Assembly: GCA_002393965.1 (NCBI GenBank)
Contig: DGSL01000027.1
Location: 19,112 to 53,640, forward strand
Length of the DNA: 34,529 nucleotides
Reading direction: 5' to 3'
Origin: Bacteroidales bacterium UBA4363
GTDB taxonomy: Bacteria; Bacteroidota; Bacteroidia; Bacteroidales; Paludibacteraceae
The notes under the pieces were generated by a model. It searched no databases, had not been told where the DNA came from, and saw only the letters and a program-made list of their open reading frames with translations. The first letter of the stretch is position 1. Each line of letters begins with the position of its first letter. This document shows positions 17,817 to 25,058 of this stretch, piece after piece. The translations under genes were made by a program, and so were the position numbers.

Positions 17817-18581
17817 ATGGTTTTATTACATCGTTTCAACTCCGCTTTTCTTTCTGCATTGTTCGCTGTGATGCGCAAGGAACTGACGGGTTTTTTTAGT
17901 TCAGCAACCGGCTATATCGTCATCGGGATTTTTCTGCTGTTTATCGGTTTGTTCCTTTGGGTATTCCCAGGACAGTACAATATTCCGGAGTCTGGTTATG
18001 CACAGTTGGACGGACTGTTCGAATTGGCTCCATGGATTTATTTGTTCCTCGTGCCGGCAGTGACAATGCGTATGTTCGCCGAGGAAAACAGAACGGGAAC
18101 AATCGAACTCCTATACACCAAACCTCTTTCCGAAACACAGATTGTACTGGGAAAATATTTCGCAGGCGTGATTCTGGTCATGTTATCTCTGATTCCGACT
18201 ATGACTTATTTCTTTTCTGTCTGGTATCTCGCAGAACCGATTGGCAACGTGGATGTCGGAGCTTTCTGGGGTTCATTCATCGGACTGTTTTTCTTGGCTA
18301 TCATTTATGTGGCTATCGGTTTGTTCTCCTCGTCACTGACCCGTAATCAGATCACATCCTTCCTGCTGGCGGTTTTCCTGTGCTTCTTTGTCTGCATGGG
18401 TTTTGACCTTATCGCTTCTTTGTTCCATTCCGGAACGGTTCAGTCTGGCATCTCGTTTCTTGGTATAAATGCTCATTATGAATCCATGAGCCGAGGAGTG
18501 ATTGATCTTCGCGATGTCGTGTATTTCCTGAGCGCAGCAGTTTTCTTTCTGATGGTTACGGTTCGGATGATTAAACGATAA
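17817..18581 (+). CDS. ABC transporter permease, GldF-like
   Basis: A 254-aa inner-membrane permease with about six membrane segments. The sequence K-E-L-T-G-F-F-S-S-A-T-G-Y-I-V-I followed by an R-M-F-A-E-E-N-R-T-G-T-I-E-L-L motif matches the ABC-2-type permease family that includes GldF. In gliding Bacteroidetes GldF works with GldA (ATPase) and GldG. Neither partner is in this window; downstream is surE instead, so a general ABC-2 export function is as likely as gliding. The ATG at 17817 is the most natural start. The ATG at 17871 (M-R-K-E-L) would match the start of shorter homologues, and an in-frame codon at 17784 is less likely. It is first in a five-gene run with lpxB and panE. Confidence 0.78.
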   Translation: MVLLHRFNSAFLSALFAVMRKELTGFFSSATGYIVIGIFLLFIGLFLWVFPGQYNIPESGYAQLDGLFELAPWIYLFLVPAVTMRMFAEENRTGTIELLYTKPLSETQIVLGKYFAGVILVMLSLIPTMTYFFSVWYLAEPIGNVDVGAFWGSFIGLFFLAIIYVAIGLFSSSLTRNQITSFLLAVFLCFFVCMGFDLIASLFHSGTVQSGISFLGINAHYESMSRGVIDLRDVVYFLSAAVFFLMVTVRMIKR

Positions 18582-18617
18582 ACTATTGGTTAGCTCTGCC
18601 TAAAAATAACGATAGAT

Positions 18618-19385
18618 ATGCAAAGACCGCTTCTTCTGTTGACAAACGATGACGGAATCAATGCTCCGGGTATCCTTGCTCTGATGGATGCAGTGCGCCC
18701 GTTAGGGGATGTTTTGGTCGTTGCGCCAGACAGCGCCCGATCCGCTCAGTCAAATGCCCTGACAGTGACAATCCCTTTGCGCGCCAGAAAACTTAGGGAA
18801 GAGGAGGGACTGACTGTGTACGAGTGTAATGGAACCCCTACCGATTGCACTAAGTTGGGCTTGATGCAACTGGCAGATCGACGCCCATCGCTGATACTCT
18901 CCGGAATCAATCATGGCAGCAATACTTCTATCTCCGTTATCTATTCGGGGACCATGGGAGCGGCGTTGGAAGCGTGTGTGGACGATATCCCGGCTATGGG
19001 CATTTCACACTTCAGTTACCGACCAAATGCGGACATGACCCGTGCAAAGCATTATGCCTCTGTTTTCGCACGTCAGTTGCTGCTGCATGGCCTGCCACGC
19101 TTTACGTGTCTCAATGTTAATATCCCCGATCTGCCGATGGAAAAAGGTGTGAAGATATGTCGTCAGGCAGCGGGCTATTGGTCCGAGGAGTTTACCAAAC
19201 GGCAGGATACGGCAGGACATAACTATTATTGGCTGGGAGGGGAGTTCGTTAATTGTGAACCGGATGCACAGGATACCGATGTGTGGGCGGTTCGTAACGG
19301 ATATGTGTCTGTCGTTCCGGTTCAGACCGATATGACTAATTATCCCTTTATGCAGGAACTTCAGAAATGGAAGATGGAAGAATAA
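18618..19385 (+). CDS. surE: 5'/3'-nucleotidase SurE
   Basis: A metal-dependent phosphatase acting on nucleoside monophosphates (and sometimes short polyphosphate), cytoplasmic. The 255-aa protein has the metal-binding N-terminus T-N-D-D-G (9-13, with D11/D12). It also has D-S-A-R-S-A-Q-S-N (metal Ser42), S-G-I-N-H-G-S-N-T (N98) and the S-G-T-M-G-A-A-L-E-A helix. This is the complete SurE signature set and normal length. It starts 36 bp after the permease gene and lies upstream of lpxB, an order I recall as common in this phylum. Confidence 0.95.
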   Translation: MQRPLLLLTNDDGINAPGILALMDAVRPLGDVLVVAPDSARSAQSNALTVTIPLRARKLREEEGLTVYECNGTPTDCTKLGLMQLADRRPSLILSGINHGSNTSISVIYSGTMGAALEACVDDIPAMGISHFSYRPNADMTRAKHYASVFARQLLLHGLPRFTCLNVNIPDLPMEKGVKICRQAAGYWSEEFTKRQDTAGHNYYWLGGEFVNCEPDAQDTDVWAVRNGYVSVVPVQTDMTNYPFMQELQKWKMEE

Positions 19386-19425
19386 TCACTCTTCTCGTCT
19401 TTCCCAAAAGCAATGATATGAGACT

Positions 19426-19761
19426 ATGACCACCACTTCATCTTGGAACCACCCGAAAAAGAAGAACAGACATGCACGCAAGCCTTTTGATTCATTTCTG
19501 CTGGGCTTCGCTATCTCGCTCTTGCTGACCGTCGTTTGCAACATAGCTGTCTTTAAGACACATTGGGACACGGAACAGCCGATGCTTTATGCAATGAAAA
19601 AACTGGCTGAAAAAGGATTCCTCTCTCACGATATGATTATCGCTCTTATTCCCTCTCTGGTCATGCTGATCGCCTTTTCGGCTATGCGGAAGGAAAAAAC
19701 CTCCATTGGTGCCTTTGTGGGACTCTGCCCGGCCCTGATTGTCGCCTTGATTTATATGTAA
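19426..19761 (+). CDS. Small membrane protein between surE and lpxB, function unknown
   Basis: A 111-aa protein that I do not recognise. The N-terminus is strongly basic (K-K-K-N-R-H-A-R-K). Three hydrophobic segments follow, at about 26-44 (L-L-G-F-A-I-S-L-L-L-T-V-V), 68-84 (D-M-I-I-A-L-I-P-S-L-V-M-L-I-A-F) and 92-110 near the C-terminus. By the positive-inside rule the basic N-terminus is cytoplasmic. It begins 40 bp after surE and ends 14 bp before lpxB on the same strand, so it is very likely co-transcribed. A role at the inner membrane alongside LpxB (lipid A disaccharide synthesis) is a guess from position only. Confidence 0.7.
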   Translation: MTTTSSWNHPKKKNRHARKPFDSFLLGFAISLLLTVVCNIAVFKTHWDTEQPMLYAMKKLAEKGFLSHDMIIALIPSLVMLIAFSAMRKEKTSIGAFVGLCPALIVALIYM

Positions 19762-19775
19762 CAATTCGTTGACGT

Positions 19776-20933
19776 ATGAGATACTTTATTATTGCAGGCG
19801 AGGCTTCGGGCGATTTACATGCGTCCAATCTGATGAAGGAACTGATGAGGCGAGACCCTGAGGCTCTCTTTATGTTTCTTGGTGGCGACCAAATGCAACG
19901 GGTGGCAGCGGACAAGGGAACAATGGTGCGTCATTATCGTGACATGGCTTTCATGGGATTCTTGAATGTGCTATTCAACATCCGTAAGGTACTGCGAAAT
20001 CTGAAGGACGCAAAAAATGCCCTGCTCCATTTCCGGCCTGATACGCTGATCTTGATTGATTACCCTTCCTTTAACTTGCGCATGGCGGAGTTTTCCAAGG
20101 CCCATCTGAAAAATACGAAGGTCTGCTATTATATCTCTCCCAAAATATGGGCATGGAAACAGTTTCGTATTCATGGCATTAAGAAGTACGTGGACCACAT
20201 GCTTACGATTTTGCCGTTCGAAACGGAGTTCTATGCGCAATTCGACTACAAGGTGAATTATGTGGGGAATCCCTCTGTCGATTCCGTTTTTTTACGTGCT
20301 AATCAGGATGAGTCCTATGCTCATTTTACGTCGTCTAACGGTCTTCCGGAGAAACCATTGATTGCACTTCTCGCTGGAAGCCGCCGGCAGGAGATTTCTT
20401 CATGCCTGCCCTTGATGGTGCAAATGGTACGATATTTCCCGGACTATCAGTTCGTCGTGGCAGGGGCACCAGGCGTTGAGAGAAACTTTTATGATGATAT
20501 CCTGAGGAAGGAAAACGTGGATGTCAAGGTTTTGTTTGACAAAACATACGATCTGCTTCAACAGAGTCATGCGGCAATTGTGAACAGCGGAACGGCAACA
20601 TTGGAGACTACGCTCTTCCGGGTTCCGCAGGTGGTGGTCTATCAAGTTTTCGGTGGACGCTTGGCCAATATCTTGAAGAAATGGATTATTAAGGTCCCTT
20701 ACGTTGCTCTGACAAATCTTATCGCAGGACGCGAAATGGCAAAGGAACTGATTGCCGCTGACTTTACGGAAGAGAACCTGCGTACGGAACTGACCAAGAT
20801 ACTGAGTGGCTCTGGACGTGAGACCCAACTGAGGGAATGCGATCGTGTCATTGCTAAACTGGGAACTCCTGGTGCGGCAGGCAAGGCGGCGGATTGCATC
20901 ATCGAATTTCTTACACAGAAAGAAAAAGCATAG
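19776..20933 (+). CDS. lpxB: Lipid-A-disaccharide synthase
   Basis: Condenses UDP-2,3-diacylglucosamine with lipid X to make the lipid A disaccharide at the cytoplasmic face of the inner membrane. The 385-aa length is normal. The N-terminus F-I-I-A-G-E-A-S-G-D-L-H-A is the diagnostic LpxB motif. Further hallmarks are L-I-D-Y-P-S-F-N-L-R, C-Y-Y-I-S-P-K-I-W-A-W-K, L-L-A-G-S-R-R-Q-E-I and N-S-G-T-A-T-L-E-T, the GT-B nucleotide-sugar site. It is followed after 3 bp by panE, so the two are almost certainly on one transcript. Confidence 0.96.
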   Translation: MRYFIIAGEASGDLHASNLMKELMRRDPEALFMFLGGDQMQRVAADKGTMVRHYRDMAFMGFLNVLFNIRKVLRNLKDAKNALLHFRPDTLILIDYPSFNLRMAEFSKAHLKNTKVCYYISPKIWAWKQFRIHGIKKYVDHMLTILPFETEFYAQFDYKVNYVGNPSVDSVFLRANQDESYAHFTSSNGLPEKPLIALLAGSRRQEISSCLPLMVQMVRYFPDYQFVVAGAPGVERNFYDDILRKENVDVKVLFDKTYDLLQQSHAAIVNSGTATLETTLFRVPQVVVYQVFGGRLANILKKWIIKVPYVALTNLIAGREMAKELIAADFTEENLRTELTKILSGSGRETQLRECDRVIAKLGTPGAAGKAADCIIEFLTQKEKA

Positions 20934-20936
20934 ACA

Positions 20937-21902
20937 ATGAGGCATGGTGATAAACTGAAATATGCAGTAATCGGTACGGGAGCAGTCGGTGGATACTATG
21001 GTGCTCGGCTTGCAAATGCCGGGACCGAAGTTCATTTTCTTTTTCATTCTGAATACGAAGCAGTATGCCAGAATGGACTGAAGATCGAATCAGTCAAAGG
21101 AGACTTTGAAATTCCTGCAAAGGAAATCCATGCCTATAACTCGGTCTCCGATATGCCTGTCTGTGACGTGGTTCTGGTAGCGATGAAGACGGTGAACAAT
21201 AGCCTGTTGCCAGATATGATTGCTCGCGTAACAGATGCTCATTCGGTGGTAGTGCTGATCCAGAATGGCTTGATGATGGAACCGCAACTGCAGGAAGAAC
21301 TGCGACATCGTATGGGAGACAACGCTCCGGCTGTTGCTGGCGGAATGGCCTTTATCTGCTCTTCTCGTATCAGACCGGCTCATATCGGACATTTTGACTA
21401 TGGCAGCGTTACTTTCGGACTCTACAACTCTGACAAAGAGGATGATGTGTACTTGCTGAAAAGAGCAATCGCTGATCTTAATCAAGCTTCTGTACCTGCC
21501 TTCTATGCGGAGAATCTCCTTCAAAAACGATGGGAGAAGCTGGTGTGGAATATTCCTTATAACGGACTTTGCGTTGCACTGAACGCTTCGACAGAGGAAC
21601 TGATGAAACATCCTTCATCGCGGGCGCTGGTGCACGACCTGATGCTTGAAGTAGTGAATGCGGCGAACGCATGTCAGGTGATCATCGAGAGAGAGTTTGT
21701 GGATAAGATGATGGATTTTACGGATAAGATGACCTCCTACGCTCCGAGCATGAAATTGGATTTTGACCATCATCGTCCGATGGAGATCCGGACCATATAC
21801 GAGAATCCAATCCAGTATGCAAGGACTGAGGGAAATTATTTCATGGCGAAGACGGATATGCTCCGTCAGGAATTGGAATACAAACAGTCTGACTATCTAT
21901 AA
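20937..21902 (+). CDS. panE: 2-dehydropantoate 2-reductase (ketopantoate reductase)
   Basis: NADPH-dependent reduction of ketopantoate to pantoate in pantothenate/CoA synthesis. The 321-aa protein has the Rossmann motif G-T-G-A-V-G-G-Y-Y-G (13-22), the V-A-M-K-T and I-Q-N-G-L segments, and the C-terminal catalytic helix Q-K-R-W-E-K-L-V-W-N, with K201 in the place of the E. coli catalytic lysine. The C-terminal E-I-R-T-I-Y-E-N-P motif is close to the family's E-(I/V)-x-x-(I/L)-x-G. It is last in the gldF-surE-lpxB run and is followed by a bidirectional terminator. Paralogues with other 2-keto-acid substrates exist, so the substrate is not fully certain. Confidence 0.88.
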   Translation: MRHGDKLKYAVIGTGAVGGYYGARLANAGTEVHFLFHSEYEAVCQNGLKIESVKGDFEIPAKEIHAYNSVSDMPVCDVVLVAMKTVNNSLLPDMIARVTDAHSVVVLIQNGLMMEPQLQEELRHRMGDNAPAVAGGMAFICSSRIRPAHIGHFDYGSVTFGLYNSDKEDDVYLLKRAIADLNQASVPAFYAENLLQKRWEKLVWNIPYNGLCVALNASTEELMKHPSSRALVHDLMLEVVNAANACQVIIEREFVDKMMDFTDKMTSYAPSMKLDFDHHRPMEIRTIYENPIQYARTEGNYFMAKTDMLRQELEYKQSDYL

Positions 21903-21907
21903 AAAAG

Positions 21908-21946
21908 AAAAGAGCCACTCGTTGTGATATGAAGTGGCTCTTTCCC
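21908..21946. terminator. Bidirectional terminator between panE and GH28
   Basis: Arms AAAGAGCCACT (21909-21919) and AGTGGCTCTTT (21933-21943) are perfectly complementary over 11 bp with a 13-nt loop. T-rich sequence follows on the + strand and a T run lies on the - strand. It serves panE (+, ends 21902) and the GH28 gene (-, ends 21963). Confidence 0.88.
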
Positions 21947-21962
21947 TTTATAAAATCTTTTC

Positions 21963-23585
21963 TTAATATTTTACCTGCGATGGATCAGCACCGTTGAGAA
22001 TCTCAATCTGAGATGGCTGTAGCTTGCCTTTCTCGAAGGTGATGTTCTTCGTCTCCGCAGAGAAAATCTTGGCATAGGTTCCTGTCTTTACGGATGCCGG
22101 CATGTTCTTGAACGTGATGTTCGTTGCCTTGTTTAATTTGAAGGCAGGTCCAACCTCCGGAATGATGTTGACATTGTCGAAGGTGATTCCTTCCGAACGG
22201 AACGCATCCACTCCGCTTCTCGCTTTGATGACAACGTTCTGGAACGTGATATTCTTTACGTTCAAGGTCGGAGTACCACCAAGCGTGATAGCCGTTTTAG
22301 CACCGTCGCAGAAGACATTCTTGATGGAGATGCCGTCAAAGTCCGGTGTCAGTGCTTGACTCTCATTCGCCTTGACAATAGCTCCCTTATCCTCATAGGT
22401 CAACTCGAAGATGATGGCCTCGTTCTCCATGTCTTTCATAAAGATGTCTTCACAATAGACGTCTTGAACACGACCGCCTCGTCCTGTTCCTGACTTGAAA
22501 CGAAGTCCGGTCTCTGTCAGTGAGAAGGAGCAGTTCTTGACGTAGATGTTCTTCATGCCACCATCCGTGTTCGATCCAATCACGAAACCACCGTGTGCAT
22601 GCATCACCTTGCAGTCTTGAATCACAATGTTCTGAAGCAGGAATGGTGCACTGCCGTTTCCTCTCGACGATTTCATGCAGATGCCATCGTCTCCGGTATT
22701 GACGGTGCAGTCATACATCAATACGTTCTTTGATGCCGAGATGTCCAGACCGTCGCTGTTCTGATACCACCATTCGTTATAGACTTTTACGTCTTTCATG
22801 ACCAAGCCGTTGATGCGGTCTAACTTGACGGTGATGTGTGGAGAATTCATGAAAGTAACGCCTTCAACTAGCATGTTGTCTACATCCCCGACGTTCAGAA
22901 GGTAAGGACGGAGTGACATCTTTACTTTATTCCATTCTTCTTCAGGTGCGCCCTTCAGACTTTTCTGCTTTTCTTCTGCGGCAAAGTAGCCGATATTCGG
23001 ACTCCATCGTTTGCCGTCTGCCGAAATCTCGCCCGTCTTGGTCATGGCTTTCCACTGCTTCTCTGTCAGCTTTTCTTTCTTGACAAACCGCCAGGTACCT
23101 CCATTTCCATTGATAATACCTTTACCGGTGATGGCGATATTCTTCAACTTTTTGCCGTTTATCAGAGCGTTCATGCGGAATCCGCTGCCGGATTGGCTGA
23201 GCGTGTATTTGCTCTTGTCTCCTGTGAATTCCAAAAAGGCTCCTTCTGCAAAGTGAAGGTTGACATTGCTCATCATGGTGATAGGTCCGCATACCCATAA
23301 ACCGGCAGGAATCAGGACTGTGCCGCCTCCGCTTTCCGAAACCTCTTTGATGGCTTCGTCAATGGCAGCACTGGCATCGCTGATGCCGTTCCCGATGGCT
23401 CCCTTGTCCTTGATATTCACGACTTTGTTGCCAAATGACGGAACTGTAATTTGGAACGTCGCAAAAGGTAAGTTGCTCAACCGGTCATTCACTTCTTTCT
23501 GAATCGTTTCCGTTGCAACATTCTGGGCATGGAGTCCCAATGTCGCCATGGCTATTGCAGCCAATGCAAGAAAGTGTTTTTTCAT
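21963..23585 (-). CDS. Secreted glycoside hydrolase family 28 (second pectinase)
   Basis: A 540-aa exported beta-helix enzyme, probably a galacturonidase/rhamnogalacturonan hydrolase. The signal peptide runs to about 20 (G-L-H-A/Q-N). Catalytic landmarks are N-S-D (276-278), G-D-D (298-300), H-A-H-G-G (329-333, with the conserved His331; Ala replaces the first Gly of G-H-G) and R-F-K (362-364). It differs from the 476-aa GH28 at 1269-2699 in length and in a ~60-residue insert (about 165-225), so it is not a recent duplicate. It starts 32 bp after adk on the same strand with no room for a promoter, implying read-through from hpt-adk or a promoter inside adk. Confidence 0.9.
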   Translation of the reverse strand: MKKHFLALAAIAMATLGLHAQNVATETIQKEVNDRLSNLPFATFQITVPSFGNKVVNIKDKGAIGNGISDASAAIDEAIKEVSESGGGTVLIPAGLWVCGPITMMSNVNLHFAEGAFLEFTGDKSKYTLSQSGSGFRMNALINGKKLKNIAITGKGIINGNGGTWRFVKKEKLTEKQWKAMTKTGEISADGKRWSPNIGYFAAEEKQKSLKGAPEEEWNKVKMSLRPYLLNVGDVDNMLVEGVTFMNSPHITVKLDRINGLVMKDVKVYNEWWYQNSDGLDISASKNVLMYDCTVNTGDDGICMKSSRGNGSAPFLLQNIVIQDCKVMHAHGGFVIGSNTDGGMKNIYVKNCSFSLTETGLRFKSGTGRGGRVQDVYCEDIFMKDMENEAIIFELTYEDKGAIVKANESQALTPDFDGISIKNVFCDGAKTAITLGGTPTLNVKNITFQNVVIKARSGVDAFRSEGITFDNVNIIPEVGPAFKLNKATNITFKNMPASVKTGTYAKIFSAETKNITFEKGKLQPSQIEILNGADPSQVKY

Positions 23586-23617
23586 AGTATCAGATGTTTG
23601 GTTTGTTTTTCGTTGCC

Positions 23618-24190
23618 TTATGCCTTCGAGTCAATGACTTTCGAGATGGCTGCGAAGATGTCGTCAATCGACCCTACACCTTGGATGTTTTCCAGTTTGC
23701 CGTCTTCTTTGTAGAAGTCAATTACAGGAGCTGTCTGCGTGTTATAGGTCTCCAGACGCTTTGTGATGGTCTCCAGGTTGTCATCACTGCGACCTGAAAT
23801 CTTTCCACGTTCCAGAAGACGCTTTACCAATTCGTCGTTGTCAACCTGAAGGTTGATCATGACGGTGACGTCACTGCCTCGCTTACCGAGCATCTCTTTC
23901 AAGGCTTTGGCCTGTGCTACCGTACGAGGGAATCCGTCAAAGATAATACCTTTCGCTTCGGTATATCCGTCCATCGTTTTGGCAAGCATGTCAATGATAA
24001 GGTCGTCCGGAACCAACTGGCCGGCATCAATATAGCCTTTAGCCGTTTTCCCCAGTTCAGTCTGGTTGGCCATCTCCGCACGAAGGACATCTCCAGTTGA
24101 GATGTGAGCATAGCCGTATTTCTTGATGATGTTTTCGCTTTGTGTGCCTTTGCCACTTCCAGGAGGGCCAAATAGAACTAAATACTTCAT
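23618..24190 (-). CDS. adk: Adenylate kinase (short form)
   Basis: Interconverts ATP plus AMP with two ADP; cytoplasmic and essential. The 190-aa protein has the P-loop G-P-P-G-S-G-K-G-T (8-16), the AMP-binding H-I-S-T-G-D-V-L-R segment and the F-D-G-F-P-R-T motif. The lid is the short form without the zinc-finger cysteines (G-R-S-D-D-N-L-E-T-I-T-K-R-L). It follows hpt by 45 bp. In Bacteroides the order hpt-adk-obgE is what I recall; here a pectinase gene occupies the downstream position. Confidence 0.96.
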   Translation of the reverse strand: MKYLVLFGPPGSGKGTQSENIIKKYGYAHISTGDVLRAEMANQTELGKTAKGYIDAGQLVPDDLIIDMLAKTMDGYTEAKGIIFDGFPRTVAQAKALKEMLGKRGSDVTVMINLQVDNDELVKRLLERGKISGRSDDNLETITKRLETYNTQTAPVIDFYKEDGKLENIQGVGSIDDIFAAISKVIDSKA

Positions 24191-24235
24191 TTCTTTGTGT
24201 TTTATATGAGTTTGTTGATGTGTGATTACGTGTTC

Positions 24236-24775
24236 TTATTCTTCGTTGGCAACGTATATGTTGGGATAGTTACGGCCATAACCGGCATAGTCTAATCCGT
24301 AACCCACTATGAATTCTTTTCCAATTTCCTTGCCAATATAGTCTATCTTAATGTCTTTTTTCAGACATTCCGGTTTGAAGAATAACGATGCTATGCGCAA
24401 CGAGGCAGGATGCTCTTTTTGTAACTCATCCAATAAGCCTTGCATCGTGCCGCCTGTCTCAATAATGTCTTCCAATACGATGACGTGTCGACCGGCTATC
24501 GTTTCGTTCAATCCTATCAGACGGTTTAGTTTCCCTGTGGATTGCATGGCATCATACGATGAGTATTTGACAAAACTGATCTGGACAGGCATCGTGATAT
24601 GGCGCAGAACATCTGCGGCAAAAAGAAAAGCTCCATTCAACATGACCAGAAACAAGACATCTTCCCCCGATAAGTCATGCTCAATCTCTTTGGCTATTCG
24701 CTTGGCGATTTCCCGTAATTCTGATTCGGAATAAAGCAGACGAAATGTTTTGTCTTTGACCGTGATGTTGTTCAT
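24236..24775 (-). CDS. hpt: Hypoxanthine phosphoribosyltransferase
   Basis: Purine salvage: converts hypoxanthine or guanine plus PRPP to IMP or GMP. I start it at the ATG at 24775 (M-N-N-I-T-V-K-D-K-T-F), giving 179 aa, which matches the family. An upstream in-frame ATG at 24853 would add a 26-residue, Pro/Trp-containing extension with no family support. The PRPP loop is V-I-V-L-E-D-I-I-E-T-G-G-T-M. The flexible-loop region S-S-Y-D and the F-I-V-G-Y-G-L-D-Y-A-G segment are also typical. It is first in the hpt-adk-GH28 run and divergent from the zinc-ribbon/FGE gene. Confidence 0.95.
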   Translation of the reverse strand: MNNITVKDKTFRLLYSESELREIAKRIAKEIEHDLSGEDVLFLVMLNGAFLFAADVLRHITMPVQISFVKYSSYDAMQSTGKLNRLIGLNETIAGRHVIVLEDIIETGGTMQGLLDELQKEHPASLRIASLFFKPECLKKDIKIDYIGKEIGKEFIVGYGLDYAGYGRNYPNIYVANEE

Positions 24776-24878
24776 GGCTGTTGTTTTTTGGACTTGGTTT
24801 TCATGCGCAGGAGAACCGGGAACGGGTCTGCTTGTTCTTTTCCACCAATTCAAATCGGTCAGATGGATTCATGAATGG

Positions 24879-24886
24879 CAAAGATA
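24879..24886 (-). promoter_or_regulatory. Probable -7 box for hpt-adk-GH28
   Basis: On the minus strand this reads TATCTTTG, a perfect TAnnTTTG match, about 100 nt upstream of the hpt start at 24775. No TTG is seen at the expected -33 distance. If it is used, the start site lies downstream of most of the 24853 alternative start region, supporting the shorter Hpt. Confidence 0.5.
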
Positions 24887-25058
24887 GTTCTTTTTGAGAA
24901 TTTTCTGTGACGGAGAGAGTTTGATTTCAATTTTCTTGCTTTTTTTGCCTTTCGTAACGTTTGCTGTGTAAAAAGTTCGTACCTTGCGGGATAAATTGGG
25001 GAAAAGTCTGTTCTGACAGACATCTCCACGAATGATTGTTTATTTTGTCTAAATCTGA

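Noticed and set aside
1224..24235. Polysaccharide utilisation locus around the two GH28 genes
   Set aside because: No SusC/SusD pair, hybrid two-component regulator, sulfatase or other glycan enzyme is present, and the two genes are 19 kb apart in unrelated operons.
24776..24853. Longer start for hpt
   Set aside because: Adds a non-conserved Pro/Trp-containing extension; length and N-terminus fit the family from 24775.
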